34,310 nt of DNA from Xanthomonas arboricola (GCF_003353015.1 NZ_QREM01000009.1:1410918-1445227); one strand, 5' to 3'; shown: positions 9,762 through 18,984, counted from the first letter of the stretch. Program-made: numbers and translations. The notes: generated by a model not told the origin, from the sequence alone.

Positions 9762-11882
9762 ATGAAGCTTTCCGCCCATGGATCGGCCGGCATGCCGTTC
9801 GTTGCCACCCTCTGCCTGTTCGCCTCCGCCACCGCTTCGGCCCAATCGGACGTCACCGGCACCCTGGACACCGTGGTGGTGGCCGCCTCGCGCTCCAACA
9901 TGACCGTGGCCGAGTCGCCACAGACGGTGCTGATCATCGACAAGGCGCAGATCCAGCAGCAGCTGACGATCTCCAGCAATTCCTCCGACGTGCTCGCCAA
10001 CCTGATTCCCTCGTACACGCCCAGCCGCGGCAAGATGAACGGCAGCGGCGAAACGCTGCGCGGGCGCACGCCGTTGATCCTGATCGACGGCGTGCCGCAG
10101 TCCAATCCGATCCGCCCCACCGGGCGCGAGGCGCACACCATCGACTATGCGATGGTCGAGCGCATCGAAGTGATCCAGGGTGCCAATGCCATCAACGGGC
10201 TGGGTGCCACCGGCGGCACCATCAACATCATCACCCGGCGCCCGCAGGACGGCCCGTTGAACCAGCACATCGACGTGCAGGCCACCACGCCCACGTCCGA
10301 AACGCGCGCGGAAACCACCAGCGCCGAGACCCGTTACCGCGTGGACGGCCGCTCGGACAGGCTCGATTACCTGTTCTCGGCCAGCTACAGCGACCAGGGC
10401 CTGTCTGTGGACGGACAGGGCCGGCCGATCGGCGCCGACAATACCCAGGGCGACCTGATGACGTCCAAGGGCTACGACGTGCTGGCCAAGCTCGGTTACG
10501 CGCTCACCGACGCGCAACGCCTGAGCGTCAGCGTCAACCGCTACCGCATCAAGAACGACAACGACTACATCGGCATCCCCGGCAACCGTGCGCAGGGCCT
10601 GCCCACCACCTCGGTGCGCGGCACCCCGCAAGGCACCGCGCCCTGGAACGATGTGCTGACTTCCAGCCTGTCCTACACCCATGACGACCTGGCCGGCATG
10701 CAGCTGAGCGCGATGGTGTTCAACCAGGAATTCGAAGGGCTGTTCGGCGCCGACAACTCGTCCACGTTCCAGGACCCGCGCATCGCCCCGGTCGGCACGC
10801 TGTACGACCAATCGCGTTCGGTCGCCTCCAAGTGGGGCAGCAAGATCAGCCTGACCAGGGACGACCTGCTCGACCACCGGCTCAAGCTCACCGGCGGCGT
10901 CGACCTGCTGGCCGACACCGGCAAGCAGGACCTCTACGGCACCGGGCGCACCTATGTGCCCGAATCGGACTACCGCAACCTGTCGCTGTTCGTGCAGGGC
11001 GACTACAAACTGCTGCCCGAGCTGACCCTGCATGCCGGCGTGCGCCGCGAAGACGCCGAGTTGGAGATCGACAGCTACCAGACGCTGTGGCGCTACAACC
11101 GCGTCGCTGTCGAAGGCGGCACGCTCGATTTCAACCAGACCCTCTACAACGCCGGCCTGGTCTATACGCCGGTCGAGGGCGTGAGCTTTTTCACCAGCTA
11201 TTCCGAAGGCTTCGGCATGCCGGACGTGGGCCGCGTGCTGCGCGCGATCAACACGCCGGGCACGCGCGTGGCCAGCCTGAGCACGCTGGAGCCGATCCTG
11301 ACCAAGAGCGTGGAAGCGGGCACCCGCCTCACGCGCGGCGCCTTCGATGCGGACCTGAGCTACTTCCAGTCCAACTCGGACCTGGGCACGCGCGTGGTGC
11401 CGATCAACGGCGCCTTCATGATGAGCCGCGAGAAGACCCGCGTGCAGGGCGTGGACGCCAGCCTGGGCTATCGCCTGGATGCGGCGCATCGGCTGCGCCT
11501 GTCCTACGCCTACACCCGTGGCCGCTACGACAGCGACAACGACGGGCAGCTGGACGCGCGCCTGGACGGGCTCAACGTGGCGCCCAATCGGGTGATCGCC
11601 TCGTGGTCGGCGCAGTGGACGCCCAAGTTTTCCTCCTTCGTGCAGGCCCAGCACGCCTTCAGCCAATCCTTCGACGAGCCCGACAAGCGCTTCAGCGGCT
11701 ACACGCTGGTGGATGCGACGTTCAACTACGCGTTGCCGCGTGGCGCCGTGCGCATGGGCGTGTCCAACCTGTTCGACAAGCAGTACATCACCTACTACTC
11801 GCAATCGGCCCTGGTCGAACCGCTGCGCTACTTCGCCGGGCGTGGCCGCACGTTGACGCTGGGATATTCGCTGGATTTCTGA
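9762..11882 (+). CDS. TonB-dependent outer-membrane receptor, probably siderophore type
   Basis: The 706-residue product has a signal peptide (MKLSAHGSAGMPFVATLCLFASATASA), a TonB-box-like DTVVVAASR, a plug domain with RGRTPLILIDGVPQ and VERIEVIQGANAINGLGATGGTINIITRR, and a long beta barrel ending in the typical terminal phenylalanine (GYSLDF). This architecture belongs to active importers energised by TonB-ExbBD. Length and plug sequence fit ferric-siderophore receptors of the IutA/FhuA kind, and the Fur-like site upstream agrees, but the ligand cannot be assigned. An in-frame ATG at 9723 is an alternative start; 9762 gives a clean signal peptide and has GGAG ten bases upstream. No siderophore biosynthesis or inner-membrane permease gene is adjacent. 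Confidence 0.9.
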   Translation: MKLSAHGSAGMPFVATLCLFASATASAQSDVTGTLDTVVVAASRSNMTVAESPQTVLIIDKAQIQQQLTISSNSSDVLANLIPSYTPSRGKMNGSGETLRGRTPLILIDGVPQSNPIRPTGREAHTIDYAMVERIEVIQGANAINGLGATGGTINIITRRPQDGPLNQHIDVQATTPTSETRAETTSAETRYRVDGRSDRLDYLFSASYSDQGLSVDGQGRPIGADNTQGDLMTSKGYDVLAKLGYALTDAQRLSVSVNRYRIKNDNDYIGIPGNRAQGLPTTSVRGTPQGTAPWNDVLTSSLSYTHDDLAGMQLSAMVFNQEFEGLFGADNSSTFQDPRIAPVGTLYDQSRSVASKWGSKISLTRDDLLDHRLKLTGGVDLLADTGKQDLYGTGRTYVPESDYRNLSLFVQGDYKLLPELTLHAGVRREDAELEIDSYQTLWRYNRVAVEGGTLDFNQTLYNAGLVYTPVEGVSFFTSYSEGFGMPDVGRVLRAINTPGTRVASLSTLEPILTKSVEAGTRLTRGAFDADLSYFQSNSDLGTRVVPINGAFMMSREKTRVQGVDASLGYRLDAAHRLRLSYAYTRGRYDSDNDGQLDARLDGLNVAPNRVIASWSAQWTPKFSSFVQAQHAFSQSFDEPDKRFSGYTLVDATFNYALPRGAVRMGVSNLFDKQYITYYSQSALVEPLRYFAGRGRTLTLGYSLDF

Positions 11883-11897
11883 TGCCGTGGCGGGATC

Positions 11898-11921
11898 GCC
11901 GGCTGCACGTCTGCAGCCGGC
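11898..11921. terminator. Terminator-like hairpin after the receptor gene
   Basis: Perfect 10-base arms GCCGGCTGCA and TGCAGCCGGC flank a CGTC loop. It sits 16 bases past the receptor stop, between convergent genes, so it may limit transcription from either side. No T-tract follows, so intrinsic termination is uncertain. Confidence 0.45.
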
Positions 11922-12006
11922 AGCCTGGACGCTCACGCGCCGCACGGCGCCAGCGCTGCAGCGCCGAACCGCAACAGAAAACAATCGGCGCGATCACCCG
12001 ATTCGA

Positions 12007-12645
12007 TCAGCCCTCGCCTTCCGGCTCCAGCGCCTTGACCAGCACCGCCGCCTGCGTGCGGCTGTAGCAGTCCAGCTTCTTCAGGATCGCGGTGACGTGC
12101 ACCTTGACGGTGTTTTCGGCCAGCCCCAGCTCGTGCGCGATCTGCTTGTTGAGCAGGCCATCGGCCAGGCTCAGCAGCACGCGGAATTGCTGCGGGGTGA
12201 GCTGGGCCAGCTTGGAGGCCAGTTGCGCGTCGGCCTCCGAGCGCTCGGCGGTCATCGGCGGGAACCAGGTGCCACCTTCCAGCACGCTGGCCACCGCGGT
12301 GCCGATCGATTCGGCCGGGGTGGATTTGGGAATGAAGCCGGCCGCGCCGAACTGCTGCGCGCGCCGGATCACGCGTGGATGATCGTTGGAGGAGATCACC
12401 ACCACCGGGATGTCCGGATGCTCGCCCCGCACATGCAACAGCGCCGAGAAGCCGCGTGCGCCCGGCATCGCCAGGTCCAGCAGCACCAGCTCGGCCTGTG
12501 GGTGCGAGCGCAGCATCGCGCTCAGCGTGGCGGCGCTGGAGGCCTCCACCACATCGGCCTGCGGCAGGGTCTGCTGCAGCACATGGATCACGGCGGCACG
12601 GAACAGCGGGTGGTCGTCGGCGACGAGGATGGTGAGATCGGCCAT
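12007..12645 (-). CDS. NarL/LuxR-family response regulator
   Basis: The 212-residue cytoplasmic regulator has an N-terminal receiver domain with acidic residues at D10-D11, phosphoacceptor D57 in LLDLAMPG and K107, and a C-terminal LuxR-type helix-turn-helix (about 150-205) with LTPQQFRVLLSLADGLLNKQIAHELGLAENTVKVHV. It would bind DNA after phosphorylation. The start at MADLTILV places the first receiver strand properly; upstream in-frame starts would add an unconserved tail. No kinase gene is adjacent on the same strand. NarL-type regulators are often partners of PAS-containing hybrid kinases, so the kinase at 5622-8267 is the best candidate in the window. That pairing is inference. Confidence 0.9.
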   Translation of the reverse strand: MADLTILVADDHPLFRAAVIHVLQQTLPQADVVEASSAATLSAMLRSHPQAELVLLDLAMPGARGFSALLHVRGEHPDIPVVVISSNDHPRVIRRAQQFGAAGFIPKSTPAESIGTAVASVLEGGTWFPPMTAERSEADAQLASKLAQLTPQQFRVLLSLADGLLNKQIAHELGLAENTVKVHVTAILKKLDCYSRTQAAVLVKALEPEGEG

Positions 12646-12826
12646 GCGCCAAGTCTGGCACATGGCTGTGCCGGTTTCCCGCGCCCGGGCGTCCATCGCC
12701 CACCCGCTGCGCAGGCATCAGGCCTGTCGGCAGTCGGCGTATGCGTGGAGACCGCCCTCCCAGGCCGCGCACCCGCAAAGGCCCGGAACCCGCGCCGCGC
12801 TGACGCACAGCGATCCTGGCAGGTCG

Positions 12827-13888
12827 TCAGCGCCCGCCCTGGCGCGGCGGCTGCGTGCTGGCGCGCCAGGCATCCAGGAACTGCCGGCGCTTGAGCTTGT
12901 CCAGATACACCAGCAGGCCCGGGCCGAGCGGGATCGGGCGGAACGGAGGTTGCGCCGAACCGCCACGGCCGCCGGCGGCCGGCAGGATCGGCATCAGCCG
13001 CGCCTCGCGCGAGAGCACCTGCTGGCCGCGTGGCGACAGCAGGTAATCCAGGAACCGGCGCGCCTCCGGCGCATGCGGTGCGGTCCTGGGGATCACCGCG
13101 GTGCGCAAGGCCACCAGCGTGTAGTCCTGCGGCTGCACGATGCCCAGCGGGGCGCCGGCGTCGATCCGCGTCTGCGCATAGGAGCCCAGCACGTTGTAGG
13201 CCAGCAGCAGCTCGCCGCGGCTGACGCGGTCGAGCAAGGTGCCGGTGCGTTCTTCCAGCCTGACCTGGTTGGCCCCCAACGCGGCCAGCAACGCGCCGGC
13301 GATGCTGCCGACCTGCCCGTCCTGGGTGGCGAACAGATAGCCCACGCCGCTGCGCTCGACATCGTAGGTGCCCACCTTGCCGCGCAATGGCGCGTCGGGC
13401 GCGCGCAACAAGGCCAGCAGCTGCCGGCGCGTGCGCGGCACCCGTGCGGCCGCCAGCTTGCGCGTGTTGTAGACGATCGCCACCGGCTCGTAGCTGATGC
13501 CGAACACCTCGTGCCGCCATTGCGCCCAGGCCGGCAACGCTTCGGTCTGCGCGGAGCGATGCGCCAGCGCGTGGCCATCGTTGACCAGCTTGGTCTGCAG
13601 ATCCATGCTGGCACTGATCAGCATGTCGGCGGCTGGTGTGGCCCTGCCCGGATGCAGGTAGTGATCGTAGATGTCCCAGGCGATCACGTCCTCGTAGATC
13701 ACCTCGGTGCCCGGCTGCAGGCGCTGGTAGTCCTGGATGACCGCGCCGAACACCTCCAGGTCGGTGGAGCCCTGCACGCGCAATTGCGCCTGCGTCGGGC
13801 CGCGCGCGGGAAACACCCGCACGTCGCCGGGAGCGGCGCTGGCAGCGCCATGTGCCAGCAACACCGCCAACAGCAACAGCCTGCGCAT
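12827..13888 (-). CDS. Periplasmic extracellular solute-binding protein cotranscribed with a TctDE-like system
   Basis: The 353-residue product starts with a signal peptide (MRRLLLLAVLLAHGAASA) and matches type-2 periplasmic binding proteins of the iron/thiamine/2-aminoethylphosphonate kind. Recognisable stretches are an N-terminal VFGAVIQDYQRLQPG, a central GISYEPVAIVYNTRKL and a C-terminal EARRFLDYLLSPRGQQ. Its ATG shares one base with the kinase TGA (TGATG), implying translational coupling as the third gene of the operon. No ABC permease or ATPase gene occurs nearby. It may therefore present ligand to the sensor kinase rather than feed a transporter. The fold call is firm; the co-sensor role and ligand are inference. 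Confidence 0.85.
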   Translation of the reverse strand: MRRLLLLAVLLAHGAASAAPGDVRVFPARGPTQAQLRVQGSTDLEVFGAVIQDYQRLQPGTEVIYEDVIAWDIYDHYLHPGRATPAADMLISASMDLQTKLVNDGHALAHRSAQTEALPAWAQWRHEVFGISYEPVAIVYNTRKLAAARVPRTRRQLLALLRAPDAPLRGKVGTYDVERSGVGYLFATQDGQVGSIAGALLAALGANQVRLEERTGTLLDRVSRGELLLAYNVLGSYAQTRIDAGAPLGIVQPQDYTLVALRTAVIPRTAPHAPEARRFLDYLLSPRGQQVLSREARLMPILPAAGGRGGSAQPPFRPIPLGPGLLVYLDKLKRRQFLDAWRASTQPPRQGGR

Positions 13889-15273
13889 CACCGTGTCCCT
13901 CCAGAAAAATGCAACGAGGCGATCAGCCCGCCGCCGACGCGGTTGCTCAGGTCGATGCGCCCGCCGTGCGCCTCGACCACGCGCTTGACGATGGCCAGCC
14001 CCAGCCCGGCGCCGCCGGCCGGTGCCTCCGGCCCGCGGACGAACCGCTCGAACACGCGCTCGGCTTCGGCAGCGGGAATGCCGGGGCCGTGATCGGCGAT
14101 GGTCAGCACGTGATGGCTGCCGTCGCTGGTGAGCGCCACCTGCAACGGCGCCCCGGCGCCGTACTTGCAGGCGTTGTCGATCAGGTTCTTGAGCGCCTCG
14201 CGCAGCAGCAAGGCATCGCCGCGCAGCAGCGCCGGCTGCGGGTCGATCGCCAGCTGCACGCGCGGTGCGCCGTCGCTGCGCGGCAAGGCTTCGTGCAGGG
14301 CCTGGTGCAGGACTTCGGCCAGATCCACGGTGGCAAAGCGCTGCAGGTTGGCGCGATGGATGACGCTGGCGTCGCTGAGCAATTGATTGAGCAGCCGGCT
14401 CATGTGGCTGGCATTGCGCTCGATCGCCACCAGGCTGCGTTGCATCTCGCGCGGGTCGTCGTCGTCCATCGCCAGTTGCGCCTGGGCGCGCAACGCGGCC
14501 AGCGGCGTGCGCATCTGGTGCGCGGCTTCGGCCATGAAGGCGCGCAGGGTTTCGTTGCTGGACGACAGCCGCGCCATGAAGCGGTTGAGCGCGGTCACCA
14601 TCAACTGCATTTCCTGCGGTGCCGGCACGCTCAGCGGTTTCAGGTCGGAGGGCTCGCGCCGCGACAGATCGCGCTCGATGCGCTGCAACGGGCGCAAGGC
14701 GCGATACACGCCCAGCCACACCAGGCCCAGGGCCAGCAGCGACAGCACGCCGATCGCCACCAGCGCGTTGAGCACTACATCGCGGGCCACCGCATCGCGC
14801 GCGCGCCGGGTCTGGCCCACCTGCACGCGCACCTCGCCCTGCCCGGAGGCCGATGCCACCCGATGCATCACCACCGCAAAGCGCACCGGCTCGCCGCTGT
14901 AGTCGGCGTCGAATAGCACCGGGCGCTCGTCGCCGGGCGCGCGCGCCGGCAGCGGCAGCATGTCCTCGCCGGTGATGGTGCGGCCTTGCGCGTCGAACAC
15001 GCGGTAGAACACGCGGTCTTCCGGCGCCATGCCGAGCAGGTCCAGCGAGGCGTACGGCAGATCCACCTGCCAGTCGCCGCCGACCAACGCCACGCTGTCG
15101 ATGATCGACAGCGCCGAGGACACCAGCAGGTGATCGTAGGAGCGGTTGGCGGCGCGCTCGCCGTAATCGCGCGCGGCAAAGAACAGCACCACCGCGCCCA
15201 GCAGCGACAGGCTGCCCAGGTACAGCAGCAGGGTGCGCCGGATCGACGGTGCCACCATGCGCGGCTCAGCCAT
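13888..15273 (-). CDS. tctE: TctE-like sensor histidine kinase
   Basis: The 461-residue inner-membrane kinase has membrane segments near 13-33 and 168-189 around a periplasmic domain of the 2CSK_N/TctE N-terminal type (YDHLLVSSALSIIDSVALVGGDWQVDLPYASLDLL). HAMP and HisKA regions follow with phosphoacceptor H252 in AHQMRTPLAALRAQ, then an ATPase domain with N363 and N367, DHGPGIP (394-400) and GAGLGLA (421-427). TctE-type kinases respond to tricarboxylates and phosphorylate TctD. The start overlaps the regulator gene by eight bases and has GGAG ten bases upstream; an ATG at 15258 is an alternative. A divergent porin and a CitMHS transporter nearby support citrate sensing. Confidence 0.9.
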   Translation of the reverse strand: MAEPRMVAPSIRRTLLLYLGSLSLLGAVVLFFAARDYGERAANRSYDHLLVSSALSIIDSVALVGGDWQVDLPYASLDLLGMAPEDRVFYRVFDAQGRTITGEDMLPLPARAPGDERPVLFDADYSGEPVRFAVVMHRVASASGQGEVRVQVGQTRRARDAVARDVVLNALVAIGVLSLLALGLVWLGVYRALRPLQRIERDLSRREPSDLKPLSVPAPQEMQLMVTALNRFMARLSSSNETLRAFMAEAAHQMRTPLAALRAQAQLAMDDDDPREMQRSLVAIERNASHMSRLLNQLLSDASVIHRANLQRFATVDLAEVLHQALHEALPRSDGAPRVQLAIDPQPALLRGDALLLREALKNLIDNACKYGAGAPLQVALTSDGSHHVLTIADHGPGIPAAEAERVFERFVRGPEAPAGGAGLGLAIVKRVVEAHGGRIDLSNRVGGGLIASLHFSGGTR

Positions 15274-15967
15274 CGAGGCCCGGCTCCACCGGCGCATGCG
15301 GGTCGGCCTCCTCGAGCTTGTAGCCGGCCCCGCGCACGGTGACGATGCGCAACGGCGCGCCCGCCAGCTTGCGACGCAGGCGGCCGACATACAGCTCGAT
15401 CGCATTGGGCCCGGCATCGTCGTCGAAGCCGAACAAGCCGTTGCCGATCTCGTCCTTGCCCACCACCTGGCCCAGGCGCCCGATCAGGATCTCGAACAGG
15501 CGGTATTCGCGATTGGGCAACTCGATCGGCACCCCGTCCAGCACCAGCGTGTGCGCGGCGTTGTCGAACACGAACCCGCCGATCTGCACCACTTCGCTGG
15601 CCTGCCCGCGATTGCGTCGCAGCAGCACGCGGCAACGTGCCTCGAACTCGCGGAAGTCGAACGGCTTGCCCAGGTAGTCGTCGGCGCCGACATCCAGCGC
15701 CTGCACGCGGTCCTCGATGCCGTCGCGCGCGGTCAGCATCAGCACCGGCGTGGTATCGCCACGCTCGCGCATCCCGGCCAGCACGCGCAAGCCATCCAGC
15801 TTGGGCAGGCCGATATCCAGCACCACCAGGTCGAAACGCTGATAGCGCAGCACGCTCGCCGCCGCCAGGCCATCGGACTGCCAATCCACCGCATGCCCGC
15901 TACGGCGCATGCGCCGCACGATGGCATCGGCGAGGTCGGCGTTGTCTTCGACTAGCAGCAGGCGCAT
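15266..15967 (-). CDS. tctD: TctD-like OmpR-family response regulator
   Basis: The 233-residue regulator has a receiver domain with E7-D8, phosphoacceptor D51 in VVLDIGLPKLDG and K101 in GKPFDF, followed by an OmpR/PhoB-type winged helix ending in IVTVRGAGYKL. It is the first gene of the minus-strand operon tctD-tctE-binding protein. The ATG at 15967 is fixed by the receiver's first strand (MRLLLVEDNADLADAI). A long inverted repeat begins six bases upstream, so the leader is probably structured. By family it would activate the divergent porin and the citrate transporter; a tctDE-citH arrangement is known in Xanthomonas. The direct target genes here are inferred. Confidence 0.9.
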   Translation of the reverse strand: MRLLLVEDNADLADAIVRRMRRSGHAVDWQSDGLAAASVLRYQRFDLVVLDIGLPKLDGLRVLAGMRERGDTTPVLMLTARDGIEDRVQALDVGADDYLGKPFDFREFEARCRVLLRRNRGQASEVVQIGGFVFDNAAHTLVLDGVPIELPNREYRLFEILIGRLGQVVGKDEIGNGLFGFDDDAGPNAIELYVGRLRRKLAGAPLRIVTVRGAGYKLEEADPHAPVEPGLDG

Positions 15968-15973
15968 GAGGCT

Positions 15974-16095
15974 GGGATTGGGGAGTTGGGATTGGGGATT
16001 CGCAACGGCGGTTGGCCGCGGCCGGAAGGTAACAGGCCGCGCAGACAAAAGCTTCTTTCGCTCTTGCCAATCCCCAATCCCGACTCCCCAATCCC
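15974..16095. repeat. Inverted GGGATTGGGG repeat upstream of tctD
   Basis: Two 29-base arms at 15974-16002 and 16067-16095 are reverse complements with only two mismatches and are separated by 64 bases. The arms are built from GGGATTG-like heptamers. The element occupies most of the tctD/porin divergent region and must contain or flank both promoters. Related elements occur at 18985-19075 and 21289-21344. Confidence 0.8.
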
Positions 16096-16211
16096 CGCCC
16101 CACACGACAGGTCCATGACAGCTTCGCCGGACTAGGCTGCCGCCAACGCGCCGCAGTGTGCTTGTGCGGCGCATCGCTGAACGTGATTCACACATGTACC
16201 TGGGAGGGTCT

Positions 16212-17405
16212 GTGAGCAACGACACCTTGCGTCTGCGCGTCTTCACCGCCTGCGCTGCATTGTGCCTGGCACCGGCGGCGCAGGCGGCCGAGGGCGACGG
16301 TCCGGTCACCGCCGAGGTGGGTGGGCGCGTGCACTGGGACTTCACCATGTTCGACAACGACGAACGCGGCACCCCCGAGCGCAACGACACCCAGTTCCGC
16401 CGCGCGTGGCTGGATGTGGCGGGCAAGTTCTACGGCTTCACCTACAAGGCCGAGGCGGAATTTGCCGGCCTGCAATACGAGTCCGGCAGCCGCGGCATCC
16501 TGGCGCGCGATGTCTACATCGCCAAGAAGTTTTCCGCCGGCACGCTGACCGTGGGCCAGTTCAAGCAGTACTTCTCGCTGGACGACCGCACCGGTTCCAA
16601 CTACGGCCCGTTCCTGGAACGCGGATATGCGGCCACCACGCTGGCGCCGATCTACCGCAAGGCGATCTCCTGGCAGGCCAATCGTCCCGATGCGACCTGG
16701 TCCACGGCGGCCTACAGCCTGGAAAGTATCGACAACTCCTCCACCAAGGGCGGCGCGCTCGGCACCCGGCTGACCTTCGCACCGGAGATGGGCGAGGCGC
16801 GGCTACGCCACCTGGGCGTGTCGCTGGCGCACGAGCGCTATTCGCATCCGGGTAGCGGCGGTGCGGCGCCCCTGCTGATCCGCCCACGCCCGGAAAACGA
16901 CCTGGCCAACAACAGCCGCATCACCCTGGCACGCTTTGCCGATGGCCGCGATACCGATGTCGACAAGTGGTCGCTGGAATACGCCGAAGTGCTGGGTCCA
17001 TGGTCGTGGCAGAGCGAATTCAGCGGCGGCCTGCTCGACGACGGCTCCCAGCATGCCAAGGTGCTGGCCAGCTACGGCCTGGTCAGCTGGTTCGTCACCG
17101 GCGAGTCGCGCGGCTACGACCGCAAGACCGGGCGTTTCAGCCGCATCAACACGCCCAATCGTCCTTCCGGTGCATTCGAGCTGGCCCTGCGCTACGACTA
17201 CATGCGCGGCGACCAGCACCTGGATGGCCAGCCCGATTTCATCAACGCCAGCACGCAGTCGTGGACGCTGGGCGGCAACTGGTACTTCAAGCCGAACCTG
17301 CGCGTGATGCTCAATGTGATCGACAGCCGCAACCGCGACCGCAGGGTCGATGCGGTGGTCGATCACACGCTGGCGGTGACCGGCCGGTTCCAGTACGACT
17401 TCTGA
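16212..17405 (+). CDS. OprO/OprP-type outer-membrane porin of the citrate locus
   Basis: The 397-residue product has a signal peptide ending APAAQA and a Porin_O_P-type barrel: RRAWLDVAGKFYGFTYKAEAEF, a GTLTVGQFKQYFSLDD segment and a terminal FQYDF. Members form outer-membrane channels for anions or small solutes. The GTG at 16212 is preferred because GGGAGGG lies a few bases before it; an in-frame ATG at 16194 lacks such a site and would add six residues. The gene is divergent from tctDE and followed by a CitMHS transporter, so citrate or related carboxylate passage is likely. Substrate is inferred from context only. Confidence 0.85.
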   Translation: MSNDTLRLRVFTACAALCLAPAAQAAEGDGPVTAEVGGRVHWDFTMFDNDERGTPERNDTQFRRAWLDVAGKFYGFTYKAEAEFAGLQYESGSRGILARDVYIAKKFSAGTLTVGQFKQYFSLDDRTGSNYGPFLERGYAATTLAPIYRKAISWQANRPDATWSTAAYSLESIDNSSTKGGALGTRLTFAPEMGEARLRHLGVSLAHERYSHPGSGGAAPLLIRPRPENDLANNSRITLARFADGRDTDVDKWSLEYAEVLGPWSWQSEFSGGLLDDGSQHAKVLASYGLVSWFVTGESRGYDRKTGRFSRINTPNRPSGAFELALRYDYMRGDQHLDGQPDFINASTQSWTLGGNWYFKPNLRVMLNVIDSRNRDRRVDAVVDHTLAVTGRFQYDF

Positions 17406-17646
17406 TGACGGGCATGCGCGCACCAGTAGTCAAGCCGACCGGAACCAGCCGGCGCGCTGCGCAGCGCAAGCGTGGCGCCGCTGTCGTCACCGCCGCTCCG
17501 GCACACCGACCATGGCGCTCTTTGCAGCACGCGACGCTGCGCCCAGCCGCCGCACATACTCCGCACCCGCCTCATCGCCACTGCGTGTCCTGCGCAGCGG
17601 CGCGCTCCACTCTCCCCCTGCTGCACGCCTCAAAGGATTTGCCCGC

Positions 17647-18975
17647 ATGCTGACCGCGCTCGGTTTCGGAATGGTGATCACCTTCATGTACCTGATCATG
17701 AGCAAGCGGCTGTCGCCGCTGGTGGCTCTGATCACGGTGCCGATCGTGTTCGCGCTGCTGGGCGGCTTCGGCACCGGCATCAACGAGATGATGCTCGACG
17801 GCATCAAGAAGATCGCGCCCACCGGGGTGATGCTGATGTTCGCCATCCTGTACTTCGGGGTGATGATCGATGCCGGCCTGTTCGACCCGCTGGTCGGCCG
17901 CATCCTGCGCCTGGTCAAGGGCGATCCGCTGAAGATCGTGATGGGCACGGCGATCCTGGCGATGCTGATCTCGCTCGACGGCGATGGCTCCACCACCTAC
18001 ATGATCACCGTGTCGGCGATGCTGCCGCTGTACCAGCGCCTGGGCATGAACGCGCTCAATCTCACCTGCGTGACCATCCTGGCCAGCGGCGTGATGAACC
18101 TGACCCCGTGGGGCGGCCCCACCGCGCGCGCCGCCACCGCCCTGCATGTGGATCCGGCCGACGTGTTCGTGCCGCTGGTGCCGGCGATGGCGATGGCGAT
18201 CGCCGGCATCCTCGCGCTGGCCTGGTTGTTGGGCATGCGCGAACGGCGCCGCCTGGGCGTGGTGCGCCTGCCGGCCGACGGCAACTGGCTGGACACCAGC
18301 ATCCCGGAGGAAAGCGATGCGCTGCCGCGGGTGGAAGATACCGAGGACATGAAGCGGCCCAAGCTGCTGTGGGTGAACCTGCTGCTGACCCTGGCGCTGA
18401 TGGCCGCGCTGGTGGTGGGCGTGCTGCCGATGCCGGTGCTGTTCATGATCGGCTTTGCGCTGGCGCTGATGATCAACTATCCCAACCTGGCCGAGCAGCG
18501 CCGCCGCCTGGTCAATCACGCCGGCAATGTGCTGTCGGTGGTGTCGCTGATCTTCGCCGCCGGCATCTTCACCGGCATCCTCTCCAACACCGGCATGGTC
18601 GAGGCGATGTCGCGCAGCTTCCTGGCGGTGATCCCGGACAGCTGGGGCCCCTATCTGGCGGTGATCACCGCGATCGTCAGCATGCCGTTCACGTTCTTCA
18701 TGTCCAACGACGCGTTCTACTTCGGCGTGCTGCCGATCCTGTCCGAGGCTGCCGGCCACTACGGCATCACCCCGGTGGAAATGGCGCGCGCCTCGCTGGC
18801 CGGGCAACCGGTGCATCTGCTCAGCCCGCTGGTGCCGTCGACCTACCTGCTGGTGGGCCTGGCCAAGGTCGACTTCGCCGACCATCAACGCTTCACGCTG
18901 AAGTGGGCGGTGTTGATTTCCCTGTTGATGCTTGGCGGCGGGCTGGTGTTTGGCCTGTTTCCGCTGGCGCGCTAG
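17647..18975 (+). CDS. citH: CitMHS-family citrate transporter
   Basis: The 442-residue polytopic membrane protein resembles the CitMHS family, which imports citrate, often as a metal complex, with protons. Typical segments are SLDGDGSTTYMITVSAMLPLY, NLTPWGGPTARAATAL, FAAGIFTGILSNTGMVEAMS and FFMSNDAFYFGVLPIL. The start at MLTALGFG is chosen because AAAGGA lies nine bases upstream; the upstream in-frame extension is arginine/alanine-rich and unconserved-looking. The gene lies 241 bases after the porin and in the same direction, so the two may be cotranscribed. With tctDE and the porin it forms an apparent outer-to-inner-membrane citrate route. Whether the transported form is Mg-, Ca- or free citrate is not readable here. 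Confidence 0.9.
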   Translation: MLTALGFGMVITFMYLIMSKRLSPLVALITVPIVFALLGGFGTGINEMMLDGIKKIAPTGVMLMFAILYFGVMIDAGLFDPLVGRILRLVKGDPLKIVMGTAILAMLISLDGDGSTTYMITVSAMLPLYQRLGMNALNLTCVTILASGVMNLTPWGGPTARAATALHVDPADVFVPLVPAMAMAIAGILALAWLLGMRERRRLGVVRLPADGNWLDTSIPEESDALPRVEDTEDMKRPKLLWVNLLLTLALMAALVVGVLPMPVLFMIGFALALMINYPNLAEQRRRLVNHAGNVLSVVSLIFAAGIFTGILSNTGMVEAMSRSFLAVIPDSWGPYLAVITAIVSMPFTFFMSNDAFYFGVLPILSEAAGHYGITPVEMARASLAGQPVHLLSPLVPSTYLLVGLAKVDFADHQRFTLKWAVLISLLMLGGGLVFGLFPLAR

Positions 18976-18984
18976 CCGCGCGCC

